In this document: piece by piece, positions 8,689-16,905 of the stretch
How positions within the stretch are numbered: position 1 is the first letter of the stretch
Layout of the letters: every line of letters begins with the position of its first letter
NCBI GenBank assembly: GCA_049324115.1
Contig: JBMOMN010000012.1
Coordinates: 74,390-138,389 of the forward strand
Source: UBA5796 sp040752455
Lineage (GTDB): Bacteria; Chloroflexota; Anaerolineae; Anaerolineales; Villigracilaceae
Direction: 5' to 3'
Length of the DNA stretch: 64,000 nucleotides
Notes under the pieces: generated by a model
Told to the model about the DNA's origin: nothing
Databases searched by the model: none
The model's input: the letters and a program-made list of their open reading frames with translations, nothing else
Position numbers and translations under genes: made by a program

Positions 8689-8926
8689 GGCGCTTTCTCC
8701 TTCATAGACCGGCTGAAATTAAAAACTTCAGGCGGCCTTGACGCCGCCGGGTACGAACATCAGCCGAACACAATTTTTCGAGTGGGTTTTGCGGGGGATC
8801 TGCATTAACCATTTTTTAAAGATAACCGGGATTATATCACTTGCCTTGCCCCGCAAAAAAGGTTATTATCGGGGGGTATGTGGGGCGCTTGCCCCAATCC
8901 ATCAACCTGTATGAGAGGAGAAAATC

Positions 8927-10075
8927 ATGAAGAAAGTACTTTCGCTCATCGCTCTGGTACTGGTAGCCTCGCTCCTGTTGGGAGCCTGCGGTCCAGCTGC
9001 GACCCCCACGGCTGCTCCTGAGCCGACCATGGAACCTACCATGGAGCCGACTGAGGAACCCACCATGGAGCCGACCATGGAGCCGACCGAGGAACCCATG
9101 CCCGCCATTGGCTCGCCCGAACACCCGATCAAGGTATTGTTCGTCCCGTCGGTGGATGCCAACATCATCGTTACTGGTGGTGAGATCATGGCCGACGCTT
9201 TGAACCAAGCTACCGGCCTGACCTTCGAAGTGGTCGTCCCGACCTCCTACGCTGCCACCATCGAAGAGATGTGCGCCTCCCCGACAGACACCATGGCCTT
9301 CATCCCCGGCCTGGGCTATGCCATCGCCAGCCAGTTGTGCGGCGTGGATGTGGCCTTCAAAGCTGTCCGCTTCGGTTTCCCAGTCTACTGGACTGAGTAC
9401 ATCGTCGCCCGCGACAGCTCCTACCAGACCATGGCTGACCTGCAAGGCGCCAAGTGGGGTTATGGTGACCAGGGTTCGACCTCCGGTTACATGGTTCCGA
9501 CCGTTGAACTGGCTGCTGCGGGCGTCGTCCCCGGCGAACAGGTCCAGACTGGCGGCCACAACCAGACCGTCACCGCCGTCTACAACGGTGAGGTGGACTT
9601 CGGTACCGTCTTCTACAGCGTCCCGCTGGATCCCGAAGGCAAGCCGCTCTTCTCCTATGACGAGTACGTTGCCGGCCAGATCACCAGCCTGGAGCAGTAT
9701 TTGATCCCTGCCGAATCCATCCCGAACTGCGCTCCGAATGAAGATGCTTCCCGCCTGTTCTGTGATGGTTACCGCGTTCTGGATGCTCGCGCCAACATTC
9801 GCACCGAGGCCCCCGACGTTATGCAAAAAGTTCGCGTCCTGGCCGTCTCGCAGGCTATCCCGAACGATACTTTGGCCTTTGGGCCTGAGTTCCCGGCTGA
9901 CCTGCGTGCCCAGATCGAAGCGGCGCTGCTCGCCTTCGCCGAGACTGACGCCTGGGACACTTCCATCGGCAGCCAGGACTTCTATGGTTGGTCCGGCATC
10001 ATACCCGCCACCGACGCCGAGTACGATGTCGTCCGCGCCATGGTCGAAGCCACCGGCTACACCATCGAACCGTAA
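8927..10075 (+). CDS. phnD: PhnD-type phosphonate/phosphite/phosphate-binding lipoprotein
   Basis: Substrate-binding component of a Phn-type ABC importer (382 aa). The signal ends in a lipobox LLLGAC with lipid-bearing Cys21. A linker of repeated TMEP/TEEP units (about 30-60) follows, then a PhnD/transferrin-like domain with the conserved segments FVPSVDANII, ADLQGAKWGYGDQGSTSGYMVP and GEVDFGTVFYS. A GAGGAG ribosome site precedes ATG. It heads the operon with phnC and phnE; a hairpin between phnD and phnC would leave the binding protein in excess. The exact ligand cannot be told from sequence. Confidence 0.9.
   Translation: MKKVLSLIALVLVASLLLGACGPAATPTAAPEPTMEPTMEPTEEPTMEPTMEPTEEPMPAIGSPEHPIKVLFVPSVDANIIVTGGEIMADALNQATGLTFEVVVPTSYAATIEEMCASPTDTMAFIPGLGYAIASQLCGVDVAFKAVRFGFPVYWTEYIVARDSSYQTMADLQGAKWGYGDQGSTSGYMVPTVELAAAGVVPGEQVQTGGHNQTVTAVYNGEVDFGTVFYSVPLDPEGKPLFSYDEYVAGQITSLEQYLIPAESIPNCAPNEDASRLFCDGYRVLDARANIRTEAPDVMQKVRVLAVSQAIPNDTLAFGPEFPADLRAQIEAALLAFAETDAWDTSIGSQDFYGWSGIIPATDAEYDVVRAMVEATGYTIEP
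9020..9099 (+). repeat. Minisatellite encoding the lipoprotein linker
   Basis: Imperfect 12-bp units (GAGCCGACCATG and GAGCCGACCGAG types) organised as a near-duplicated 36-bp block, coding TMEP-TMEP-TEEP twice. It is in frame and likely varies in copy number without breaking the gene. Confidence 0.75.
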
Positions 10076-10098
10076 GTCTACCCTTTGCACGAAAACCA

Positions 10099-10125
10099 TT
10101 GGGGCAGGGAAGTTCCCTGCCCCAA
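10099..10125 (+). terminator. Intercistronic hairpin between phnD and phnC
   Basis: Perfect 13-bp inverted repeat TTGGGGCAGGGAA / TTCCCTGCCCCAA around one base. No strong T run follows, so it is more likely a 3' stabiliser or partial terminator than a full stop. A second small stem, GGCGCG-TGA-CGCGCC, lies at 10228-10242. Nothing else is seen in the 195-bp gap. Confidence 0.6.
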
Positions 10126-10270
10126 ACTGTCATAATGTATATCATCCTCGATCATTCGTTATCACATTTCCATTTGCAGGGAGGGGCAGCCGGGGGAAAG
10201 GCTCTTCGATCTTTTCGGGTAATCTCCGGCGCGTGACGCGCCGTCATCACTTTCTCTCAGGATAACCACT

Positions 10271-11023
10271 ATGCTACAGATCAAAAACCTGACCAAAATT
10301 TACGACGGCGGGGTGAAGGCCCTCGATAACGTCAGCTTCGAGGTACCGGATGGTCAGTTCCTGGCCATCATCGGCCTGAGCGGGTCGGGCAAATCCACCC
10401 TGCTGCGCTGCATCAACCGCCTGATCGAACCCACCAGCGGGCAGATCCTTTGGAACGGCCAGGATATCACCGCCGCCTCGCAGGACGAGATGCGCCGCAT
10501 CCGCCGCAAGATTGGGATGGTTTTCCAGCATTTCAACCTGGTCCACCGCTCGAAGGTGATCACCAACGTGCTTGCCGGGCGGTTGGGCTACGTCAACCCG
10601 GCCTGGAGCCTGGTCAACCGCTTCCCGAAGGAAGACATCGAAAAAGCCATCGCCCAGTTGCAACGGGTGGGGATTGCAGACAAAGCTTATCAACGGGCAG
10701 ATGAGTTGAGCGGCGGTCAGCAGCAACGCGTCGGTATTGCGCGGGCGCTCATGCAGGACCCGGAGATGATCCTGGCCGATGAACCGGTCGCCAGCCTCGA
10801 CCCGGTCCTGGCCCACAGCATCATGACCCACCTGGAAGACATCAACCAAAAGGATGGCGTCACCGTGTTGTGCAGTTTGCACTTCCTCGACCTGGTGCAT
10901 CGCTATGCCGACCGGGTTGTGGCCCTCAATGAAGGCAAACTGGTCTTCGAGGGATTACCCAAAGATATTGACGACAAGAAATTCAAAGAAATCTATGGCC
11001 GCGAAGCGGAACGGGTAGGGTAA
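10271..11023 (+). CDS. phnC: Phosphonate-type ABC transporter ATPase PhnC
   Basis: ATP-binding subunit (250 aa) that powers import with PhnE. Walker A is GLSGSGKST, the Q-loop lies in VFQHFNLV, the signature is ELSGGQQQRVGIARAL, and Walker B is MILADEPVASLDP. The length and motif order are standard for PhnC. It lies 4 nt before phnE, so the two are co-translated. No C-P lyase (phnGHIJ) genes lie in the window, so the imported compound may be phosphite, phosphate or a phosphonate used by another route. Confidence 0.93.
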   Translation: MLQIKNLTKIYDGGVKALDNVSFEVPDGQFLAIIGLSGSGKSTLLRCINRLIEPTSGQILWNGQDITAASQDEMRRIRRKIGMVFQHFNLVHRSKVITNVLAGRLGYVNPAWSLVNRFPKEDIEKAIAQLQRVGIADKAYQRADELSGGQQQRVGIARALMQDPEMILADEPVASLDPVLAHSIMTHLEDINQKDGVTVLCSLHFLDLVHRYADRVVALNEGKLVFEGLPKDIDDKKFKEIYGREAERVG

Positions 11024-11027
11024 AGCC

Positions 11028-12866
11028 ATGAACAAGAATAAAAAAGCCTCACCCTGGAAATCTCTGCAAGTCGGGTTGGTCACCCTCCTGGCGATGGTGA
11101 TATTTGCGTATGGCTTCCAGATCACCCGGGTAAACCTGGAAGAACTCCGCAGCGAAAACCGCCAGCAAAGCCTGATCCGCGTCACCCGCGCCCTGGCCAA
11201 ACCGGACCTCTTCGAGTATGACCAAGCCGAAGAAATTCTCAACTATCCCATCTTCGTACCTTGCCCGGCAGATGGTAGAACCCCGGAGCTGCCAGAACAC
11301 GGCGATGCGGAGCCTTACCTGGTTATCACCCCTGCCTGTGCCAATCCCGGTGAGATGGTTCAGGTGGAAGGATTCAATTTCGCAGCCAACACCACCGGCC
11401 CGTTACGCTTCGTCCCCGGCAGCGACCCAACCAATATCGTCACCCTGGGGCGTGACAATGCTGAAACCGATAGCGATGGGCATTTCATTGCCAGCCTGAC
11501 CATCCCGAACCGTCCCAGTGAGGATGTCCAGTATGTCCGCGCCACCCTGCGCCGGAACGTCGGAGCGCCCCGCTTTACCCAGACCGCCAAAGATACCTGG
11601 GAGAAAATCGTCGAGACGGTGTTCCTGGCCCTGCTGGCTACCGTCTTTGGGACCATGCTTGCCGTTCCATTGAGCTTTATTGCGGCCCGCAACCTGATGA
11701 AGCCGGTAAAAAGTCCGCTGATCGGCATTGCCCTTTCAGTTATGGGATGGCCGGTCGGGATCGTGCTGGGCTTTATCGTGGTCAGGTGGGTCGGGGATCT
11801 AAGTGCCTCTGCCGGTGCAAATATCTGGGTCAATCTGGTGAGCGTGGTCGTTGCTTCTGTCCTCATCTGGTTGGGAACACGCTGGGCTTTGCCGCAGGAG
11901 GAAGTTGTCCCGGCGAGTCTGCCCATCCGCCTGGCCCGTCTGGGCGTGTTATTCCTGGTGGTCCTGCTCGGCTTTTACGCCTTCTTCCAGCTTGCCAATC
12001 TGACGATGACCGCCGGGGAGTCCCTGGAAGCATCCTTAGGCTCTTTTAGCTTCCTGGGATATTTCCTGTTCCAGGTGGGTGACATTGTCGCCATTATTAC
12101 GCCCGCCCTGGGAGCGCTGGCCGCCGGCGGCGCCTTGAGCAGTTTCCTGGGCCGCATCGGTCAGATTGGTTCAGAAAAACTCCCATTGGTGGGACTTAAA
12201 ACCCTCAACCTGATTCTGGCTCCCATTGCCGGGGCGACCATCTTCGGGCTGCTCGGCCAACTGGTGGAATGGCTGTATCAAGTCGACAACCCTGTCTATA
12301 CCCTCTGGGGACCCGTGTTGACCGGGGTAGTGCTCGGCCTTTTGCTGGCGATCTCCACCAAGGCCAAGGAGGCCTTGCCGATTGGTATGGCGATTTATTC
12401 CATCACGCGCACCTTCCTCAACTCCTTGCGCTCGGTGGAAGCCCTGGTCATGGCGATCGTGTTCGTGATCGCGGTCGGGATTGGCCCCTTCGCCGGCGTG
12501 CTGGCCCTGGGGTTGCACACCATCGTCAGCCTGGCAAAACTCTATTCGGAGCAGGTCGAAAGCATCCTGTCCGGCCCGCTCGAAGCCGTCGAAGCGACCG
12601 GGGCCAACCGCCTGCAAACCATCATCTACGCCGTCATCCCGCAGATCATCCCGCCGTACATCTCGTACACCATGTACCGCTGGGACATCAACGTGCGCAT
12701 GTCCACCATCATCGGTTTCGTCGGCGGCGGCGGGATCGGCTTCCTGCTCCAGCAGAACATCAACCTGCTCAACTACCGCGGCGCCAGCGCCCAGATGCTG
12801 GCGATCGCCGTAGTCGTTGCCACGATGGACTACATCTCGTCGGTGCTGCGCGAGAAGACGATCTGA
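11028..12866 (+). CDS. phnE: Enlarged PhnE permease with extra N-terminal extracytoplasmic domain
   Basis: Permease subunit, 612 aa, about twice the usual PhnE length. After a first membrane helix (about 15-32) there is a roughly 145-residue polar domain with an IPT/TIG-like stretch (YLVITPACANPGEMVQVEGFNF split by loops). Several membrane helices then start near residue 188. The C-terminal half has the permease core with the EAA-type loop EAVEATGANRLQTIIYAVIP near 520-540. Only one EAA loop is seen, so this is one permease with additions, not two fused ones. The extra domain may contact PhnD. Confidence 0.85.
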   Translation: MNKNKKASPWKSLQVGLVTLLAMVIFAYGFQITRVNLEELRSENRQQSLIRVTRALAKPDLFEYDQAEEILNYPIFVPCPADGRTPELPEHGDAEPYLVITPACANPGEMVQVEGFNFAANTTGPLRFVPGSDPTNIVTLGRDNAETDSDGHFIASLTIPNRPSEDVQYVRATLRRNVGAPRFTQTAKDTWEKIVETVFLALLATVFGTMLAVPLSFIAARNLMKPVKSPLIGIALSVMGWPVGIVLGFIVVRWVGDLSASAGANIWVNLVSVVVASVLIWLGTRWALPQEEVVPASLPIRLARLGVLFLVVLLGFYAFFQLANLTMTAGESLEASLGSFSFLGYFLFQVGDIVAIITPALGALAAGGALSSFLGRIGQIGSEKLPLVGLKTLNLILAPIAGATIFGLLGQLVEWLYQVDNPVYTLWGPVLTGVVLGLLLAISTKAKEALPIGMAIYSITRTFLNSLRSVEALVMAIVFVIAVGIGPFAGVLALGLHTIVSLAKLYSEQVESILSGPLEAVEATGANRLQTIIYAVIPQIIPPYISYTMYRWDINVRMSTIIGFVGGGGIGFLLQQNINLLNYRGASAQMLAIAVVVATMDYISSVLREKTI

Positions 12867-12885
12867 TTTTCCTTGTTCCGCACGC

Positions 12886-12924
12886 AAACCCGCTTTCCCT
12901 GGGCGTCGCCCGGAAAGCGGGTTT
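12886..12924 (+). terminator. Rho-independent terminator of the phn operon
   Basis: AAACCCGCTTTCC pairs with GGAAAGCGGGTTT over a 13-nt loop and is followed by CTTGTTTT. Confidence 0.85.
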
Positions 12925-12939
12925 CTTGTTTTGGGATGG

Positions 12940-12945
12940 TAAAAT
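12940..12945 (+). promoter_or_regulatory. -10 hexamer TAAAAT, probably leaderless
   Basis: It ends 7 nt before the GTG at 12953, immediately after the phn terminator. No Shine-Dalgarno sequence is present. Confidence 0.45.
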
Positions 12946-12952
12946 CGGGCAC

Positions 12953-13618
12953 GTGCTAAAAAGACTGTTCAAAATGCTGTTCAAACTGTTCCTTTACTTG
13001 ATGATCGCCGGCGGCCTGACCGTCCTGTTGCTGCGCCTCGTCACCGGGATTTACGCCGCCTCCCGCACCCATGCCCTCGAGGACGCCCCGGCGGAGCGCG
13101 TCGCCATCGTCTTCGGGGCCGGCCTGTGGCGGGACGGTTCTCCCACCCCCGTGCTGCGCGACCGGGTGGCGACCGCCGCCGAACTGTATTTCAGCGGCAA
13201 GGTCGAGAAACTGTTGATGAGCGGAGACAACAGCGAAGTAACGTATAACGAACCCGAAGCCATGCGCCAGTACGCCCTCTCGCTCGGCGTCCCGGACGAA
13301 GACATCGTGCTCGATTACGCCGGCCGCCGCACCTACGATACCTGCTACCGGGCCAGGGCCATCTTCGGGGTCGAGTCGGCCATCCTGGTGACGCAGAAAT
13401 TCCACCTGCCGCGGGCCATCTTCCTGTGCAACGCCCTCGGCGTGACCGGCGTCGGCGTCGAAGCGGACCGGCGCTATTACCTCAAGCGTTCGCGCTTCAT
13501 CTGGAACCTGCGCGAACTGCCCGCCACCGCCGGCGCATTCGTGGATGTATACCTGACCAAACCCTTGCCGATCCTCGGAAAACAGGAACCCATTTTCCCG
13601 ACGGAGTCGCAGAATTGA
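12953..13618 (+). CDS. SanA/YdcF/ElyC-family (DUF218) membrane protein
   Basis: A 221-residue protein with an N-terminal membrane anchor (about 8-28) and a DUF218 domain. The domain is recognisable from VAIVFGAGLWRDGSPTPVLRDRV, LLMSGDNS, EAMRQYALSLGVP and LVTQKFHLPRAIFLCNALG. Family members are linked to envelope barrier function and peptidoglycan precursor supply (SanA in vancomycin exclusion). The start is GTG at 12953: a -10 lies 7 nt upstream, and reading further up would run through the phn terminator. Confidence 0.85.
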   Translation: MLKRLFKMLFKLFLYLMIAGGLTVLLLRLVTGIYAASRTHALEDAPAERVAIVFGAGLWRDGSPTPVLRDRVATAAELYFSGKVEKLLMSGDNSEVTYNEPEAMRQYALSLGVPDEDIVLDYAGRRTYDTCYRARAIFGVESAILVTQKFHLPRAIFLCNALGVTGVGVEADRRYYLKRSRFIWNLRELPATAGAFVDVYLTKPLPILGKQEPIFPTESQN

Positions 13619-13647
13619 TATAATGATTTAATGATTTCGGAGCGACT

Positions 13648-13848
13648 ATGATGGCAAAAGTGATCCGTGACATGCAGGTGCAGTACATAACGAATGAAAC
13701 CGGCCAAAAAACAGGGGTCATTCTTCCTCTTGATGAATTCGAAGAATTGCTCGAAGACATTCAAGATATCACCGCCTTGATCGAAAGGCGCGACGAGCCT
13801 ACTGTTCCATTTGAGGAAGTCATAGACAAATTGGGTTTACGTCTTTGA
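13648..13848 (+). CDS. Small antitoxin-like protein (Phd/RelB type), orphan
   Basis: A 66-residue protein whose pattern (YITNETGQKTGVILPLDEF, then EELLEDIQDITALIERRDEP) matches small Phd/YefM- or RelB-like antitoxins: a short beta DNA-binding part followed by an acidic helix. No toxin gene follows; the downstream 236 bp holds only repeats. TATAAT at 13619-13624 and GGAG before the ATG support expression. The toxin may have been lost or may be elsewhere. Confidence 0.6.
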   Translation: MMAKVIRDMQVQYITNETGQKTGVILPLDEFEELLEDIQDITALIERRDEPTVPFEEVIDKLGLRL

Positions 13849-13867
13849 CGACAAGAGTATTCGTAAC

Positions 13868-13908
13868 GCGACATTCATGTCGTAGCCAATCGGCGACATT
13901 TATGTCGC
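13868..13908. repeat. Two short hairpins with TTCA/TTTA tetraloops
   Basis: CGACA-TTCA-TGTCG (13869-13882) and GCGACA-TTTA-TGTCGC (13893-13908). The stems are perfect and the loops have 4 nt. They belong to the hairpin family also seen at 24904-24945 and 51744-51900. Confidence 0.65.
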
Positions 13909-13913
13909 GTTTC

Positions 13914-14056
13914 TCTACCGGACAGATTTTGAGAAAATCTATTTTCAACGCGAATTTCGCAGATTTGGCGAATACCCTGGCGGGTACGATGTGACGCGGA
14001 TGTTTTTGAAAAAAGAATTCGCGAAATTTGCTCCATCTGCGTAATTCGCGTTACGA
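13914..14056. repeat. Degenerate copy of the CTACCGGACA element
   Basis: It begins TCTACCGGACA, like the element at 6051, and holds the same inner words (GCGAATTTCGC, TTTGGCGAAT, AATTCGCG, GTAATTCGCG). The matching right terminus is missing. It occupies the gap upstream of the HD-domain gene. Confidence 0.55.
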
Positions 14057-14084
14057 TTTTTCGGAAGCGATTGAGGAGAAATCA

Positions 14085-14651
14085 ATGACCCGCGACGAAG
14101 CCCTGTCTATTGTCCGTGAATACGTCAAAAACGAGAGCCTGGTCAAGCACATGCTGTGCGTGGAGGCCGCCATGCGCTTCTACGCCGAAAAATTCGGCGA
14201 GGACGTGGAGACCTGGGGACTGCTCGGCCTGATCCACGACTTCGACTGGGAAGTCCACCCGACGCTGGAGGAGCATCCCGCCAAGGGCGCGCCCATCCTG
14301 CGCCAGCGGGGCCTGGACGAAGACCTGATCCAGGACATCCTGAGTCACGGCGTGGGGACGGGGGTGCCGCGCGACACCCTGCGGCGCAAGGCCCTCTACG
14401 CCTGCGACGAGATCACCGGCCTGGTCACGGCGGTGGCGCTGGTACGTCCCTCTCGCTCGCTGCTCGACCTGGAAGTCTCCTCGGTCAAAAAGAAGTGGAA
14501 AGACCGGGCCTTCGCTGCCGGTACCGACCGGGCCGAGATGGAAGAGGCCGCCCGGGAGTTCGGCGTGGAGTTGTGGGAACACGTGGGCAACGTCATCACC
14601 GCCATGCGCCGCATCGCGCCCGAACTGGGGCTGGTGGGTGCGCCCACTTAA
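14085..14651 (+). CDS. HD-domain hydrolase
   Basis: A 188-residue metal-dependent HD phosphohydrolase-like protein. Metal ligands are visible as H22 (LVKHMLC), H51-D52 (LIHDFDWE), and a second histidine pair near 58 and 64. The remainder is helical and typical of the small stand-alone HD proteins (HDIG/YqeK-like branch) that hydrolyse nucleotides or phosphate esters. The substrate is unknown. The start at 14085 has GAGGAG upstream. Confidence 0.82.
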   Translation: MTRDEALSIVREYVKNESLVKHMLCVEAAMRFYAEKFGEDVETWGLLGLIHDFDWEVHPTLEEHPAKGAPILRQRGLDEDLIQDILSHGVGTGVPRDTLRRKALYACDEITGLVTAVALVRPSRSLLDLEVSSVKKKWKDRAFAAGTDRAEMEEAAREFGVELWEHVGNVITAMRRIAPELGLVGAPT

Positions 14652-14708
14652 CGGGATCAGGCTCCCGGTCCCGGCACGCTCCGGCCTGTCATCCAAAAGG
14701 AGCAAGGA

Positions 14709-15812
14709 ATGAGTCTGCAAGGTAAGGGGTTTTACACCTACATCCTGCCCGAAACCGAGGGCGGCGACCCGGCGAAAATCGTCAGCGAGGCCCAAAAGGC
14801 CGGGCTGAGCCATGTGCTGGTCAAGATCGCCGACGGCACGCGGCCTTTCGGTTTCACCGGCTCCAACGACCATACCCTGCCGGTCGTCAAGGCGTTGCAG
14901 GAGGCGGGCCTCCAGGTTTGGGGCTGGCATTACGTCTACGGCAGCGACCCGCAGGGGGAGGCCGCCATCGCCGTCAAACGCGTCCGGGAGTTGGGTGTGG
15001 ACGGTTACGTGGTGGACGCCGAAGCCGAGTACAAGAACAAACGCCAGGCCGCCAAAACCTACATGGCTGCCCTGCGCGCCGGCCTGCCCGACCTGCCGGT
15101 TGCGCTCAGTTCGTTCCGCTTTCCCAACTATCACCCCGAACTGCCCTGGGCTGAATTCCTGGAAAAGTGCGACCTGCACATGCCGCAGGTATATTGGGAG
15201 CAGTCACACAATGTGGACTGGCAACTGCGCGAGAGCAAAAAGCAATGCGACGCCCTGCCGAACGCCCGCCCGTACATCCCCACCGGCGCAGCTTACGGGA
15301 CCCCCGGCTGGGACCCGACCCTGGACGATATCCGCACCTTTATGGATACCGCCAAAGACCTCGGCCTGGAAGCGGTCAACTACTTCCAGTGGGCCTACTG
15401 CCGCAAGCACCTGCCCGCCCTGTGGACGGCGATTGCCGAATACGATTGGCCCTTCACCCCGCCCCCCGACGAAGACACCATCCCGCCTCCCTCGGACAAT
15501 TTCACCAGCCTGTACATCACCGCCGTCAGCGGGCGCGACCTGGCAGCCTTGAGGAAACTCTACCTGGCGGCTTCCGTCCAGGTGCGGGACGGCAAAACTC
15601 TCGAAGGGGCGGCGGCCATCCGGCAGGGGTACAGGGATTTCTTCGCCGCCATCCCTGCGGACGCAACCTTCGGCTTCACCCGCTTCGAGTCGGACGGGGA
15701 CGCGGTCGCAGTCGAGTGGAACGCGGTCGGCCCGGAGAAAACGGTGCGCGTCGCAGAGACGCTTGAGTTGAAGGGGAAAAGAATACTCAAACAGGAAACA
15801 ACCGTCAATTAA
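14709..15812 (+). CDS. Glycosidase-like TIM-barrel protein fused to an NTF2/SnoaL-like domain
   Basis: A 367-residue protein without signal peptide. Residues 1-250 look like a TIM barrel of the GH25/DUF-glycosidase type: strands LSHVLVKIADG, LQVWGWHYVYG, VDGYVVDAEAEY, LPVALSSFRFPN and LHMPQVYW recur at barrel spacing, with acidic residues at strand ends (D and E in VDAEAEY). A proline-rich linker (about 252-270) leads to an NTF2-like domain (about 275-365). The role may be cell-wall or glycan binding, but lack of export makes this uncertain. The start has AAGGAG. Confidence 0.65.
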   Translation: MSLQGKGFYTYILPETEGGDPAKIVSEAQKAGLSHVLVKIADGTRPFGFTGSNDHTLPVVKALQEAGLQVWGWHYVYGSDPQGEAAIAVKRVRELGVDGYVVDAEAEYKNKRQAAKTYMAALRAGLPDLPVALSSFRFPNYHPELPWAEFLEKCDLHMPQVYWEQSHNVDWQLRESKKQCDALPNARPYIPTGAAYGTPGWDPTLDDIRTFMDTAKDLGLEAVNYFQWAYCRKHLPALWTAIAEYDWPFTPPPDEDTIPPPSDNFTSLYITAVSGRDLAALRKLYLAASVQVRDGKTLEGAAAIRQGYRDFFAAIPADATFGFTRFESDGDAVAVEWNAVGPEKTVRVAETLELKGKRILKQETTVN

Positions 15813-15815
15813 CGC

Positions 15816-15844
15816 AAAAGGCGAGGCCCGAAGGCTCGCCTTTT
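15816..15844 (+). terminator. Rho-independent terminator
   Basis: AAAAGGCGAG pairs with CTCGCCTTTT over a 9-nt loop, directly after the TIM-barrel gene. Confidence 0.8.
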
Positions 15845-15849
15845 CAAAA

Positions 15850-15945
15850 GCAGACTTCGGAAATCTTTTAGCCGGCGCCCCTTTCAAACACACCCCGAAA
15901 AGATTTCCGAAGTCTCTTTCATTGCTGGAAGACTTCCGAAGTTTT
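15850..15945. repeat. ACTTCGGAAG-family inverted repeat, compound copy
   Basis: AGACTTCGGAAATCTTTT at the left, AAAAGATTTCCGAAGTCT in the middle (matching the left arm), then a further AGACTTCCGAAGTTTT. It is one full inverted-repeat unit plus an extra half. Related copies lie at 21236, 23025 and 23575. Confidence 0.7.
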
Positions 15946-15947
15946 TT

Positions 15948-16361
15948 TTACGGCGCGCCGACCGGCAAGACCCCCTCCAGCCGGTCCAACTGCTCCCGGT
16001 CGAGAGTGACCAGCCGCGTCCCGAAGCGCAGCGCCACCGCGGCGTAGACCGCGTCGCTGCCGCGCAGGCGGTATTGTGCGGCGACTTCTACAGCCAGTTT
16101 TGCCAAGCTTTCGTCCAGATCAACCAGCACGAGATTTGGGAAGTGGCTCAACTCCTCGGCAAAAGCAATACCCAAATCCGGCTTGCCCTGCCCACGGGCG
16201 ATTGCCGAGGCAAGTTCGGGTAAGACCAGCGTCGGCAGGATCATCGGAGCGGCTTCGTCCCGAACGCGGGTCAAAAAAGCCTTGCTGGCCGGGTGGGCGG
16301 CCTCTGCCGGGCTGAAGGCGCTGACGATCACACTGGCATCAATGGTACACGATGAATTCAT
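15948..16361 (-). CDS. vapC: VapC-type PIN-domain toxin
   Basis: A 137-residue PIN ribonuclease. Acidic residues appear at the expected places: Asp8 (TIDASVIV), Glu in LVLPELASAIA, Asp in RLRGSDAVYAAVA, and Asp in LVTLDREQ. Such toxins cut tRNA or rRNA. Its start overlaps the antitoxin stop by 4 nt (ATGA), typical of coupled antitoxin-toxin pairs. Its expression is expected to follow the vapB promoter. Confidence 0.9.
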   Translation of the reverse strand: MNSSCTIDASVIVSAFSPAEAAHPASKAFLTRVRDEAAPMILPTLVLPELASAIARGQGKPDLGIAFAEELSHFPNLVLVDLDESLAKLAVEVAAQYRLRGSDAVYAAVALRFGTRLVTLDREQLDRLEGVLPVGAP

Positions 16362-16615
16362 CGGCGCATCTCGGACAGGATCTCGACCGCTGTTTTCTCG
16401 CTCTGCCAGCCTTTGGCGATTTCCTCGCCCAGTTTAGTCAACCGTTCCCAAACGTCATCGCCCTTGTTGGCGGGGGGTTCCGCGTCGAGCGGGATGATCA
16501 ACGCTGCCGGTTTGCCGCGCTGGGTGACGACGTAGCGGGCGCGCTCCTCCTTGACCTTGCGCACCACTTCGGAGGCGCGGGTCTTCAGTTCACGGATGCC
16601 GATCTCTTCTGTCAT
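16358..16615 (-). CDS. vapB: VapB/Phd-YefM-family antitoxin
   Basis: An 85-residue antitoxin. The N-terminal half is a Phd/YefM DNA-binding fold (IGIRELKTRASEVVRKVKEERARYVVTQRGKPAALIIP split by turns). The acidic C-terminal tail would neutralise VapC. It is the first gene of the vapBC operon, with a consensus promoter and palindromic sites just upstream for autoregulation. Confidence 0.9.
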   Translation of the reverse strand: MTEEIGIRELKTRASEVVRKVKEERARYVVTQRGKPAALIIPLDAEPPANKGDDVWERLTKLGEEIAKGWQSEKTAVEILSEMRR

Positions 16616-16625
16616 AGCCGATCTC

Positions 16626-16691
16626 CTCGTATGATACGAGATGTGGTTCCTTTTGTGACCACATCATACTCCCCGCTTGATTTTCCGTCAA
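16626..16691 (-). promoter_or_regulatory. vapBC promoter with two palindromic operators
   Basis: On the - strand, -35 TTGACG (16686-16691) and -10 TATGAT (16663-16668) are separated by 17 nt. Downstream are ATGTGGT / ACCACAT arms (16641-16647, 16658-16664), which overlap the -10, and a perfect 15-bp palindrome CTCGTATGATACGAG (16626-16640). These are likely binding sites for VapB or VapBC. The rest of the gap to gyrA (16692-16869) holds degenerate CACCGCGAAG-type repeat sequence only. Confidence 0.75.
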
Positions 16692-16869
16692 GCTAAAAAG
16701 CGGGTGGCCGCCTTATTGTGCGCAGTTCGATTTTTCACCGCGAAGACACGAAGTTTTATTTTTCACGAAGGAATTTCCTTGCCCCATCCTCATGCCTCGC
16801 GCTCTTTGTGCGCTTCGCGGTTCGATCCCACCACCGCCCATCGAAACCGCACTTCGCGGGGAGACTTCC

Positions 16870-16899
16870 AAAAAGCGCCACGCAATTTCAGCGTGGCGC
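16870..16899 (-). terminator. Rho-independent terminator of the gyrase A gene
   Basis: On the - strand GCGCCACGC-TGAAATT-GCGTGGCGC is followed by TTTTTGG. It lies 7 nt after the stop codon. Confidence 0.85.
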
Positions 16900-16905
16900 A
16901 TCGGG

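Noticed and set aside
12269..12952. Upstream extension of the SanA-like protein
   Set aside because: It would run antiphase through phnE and its terminator; the family N-terminus starts at the GTG with a -10 just before it.
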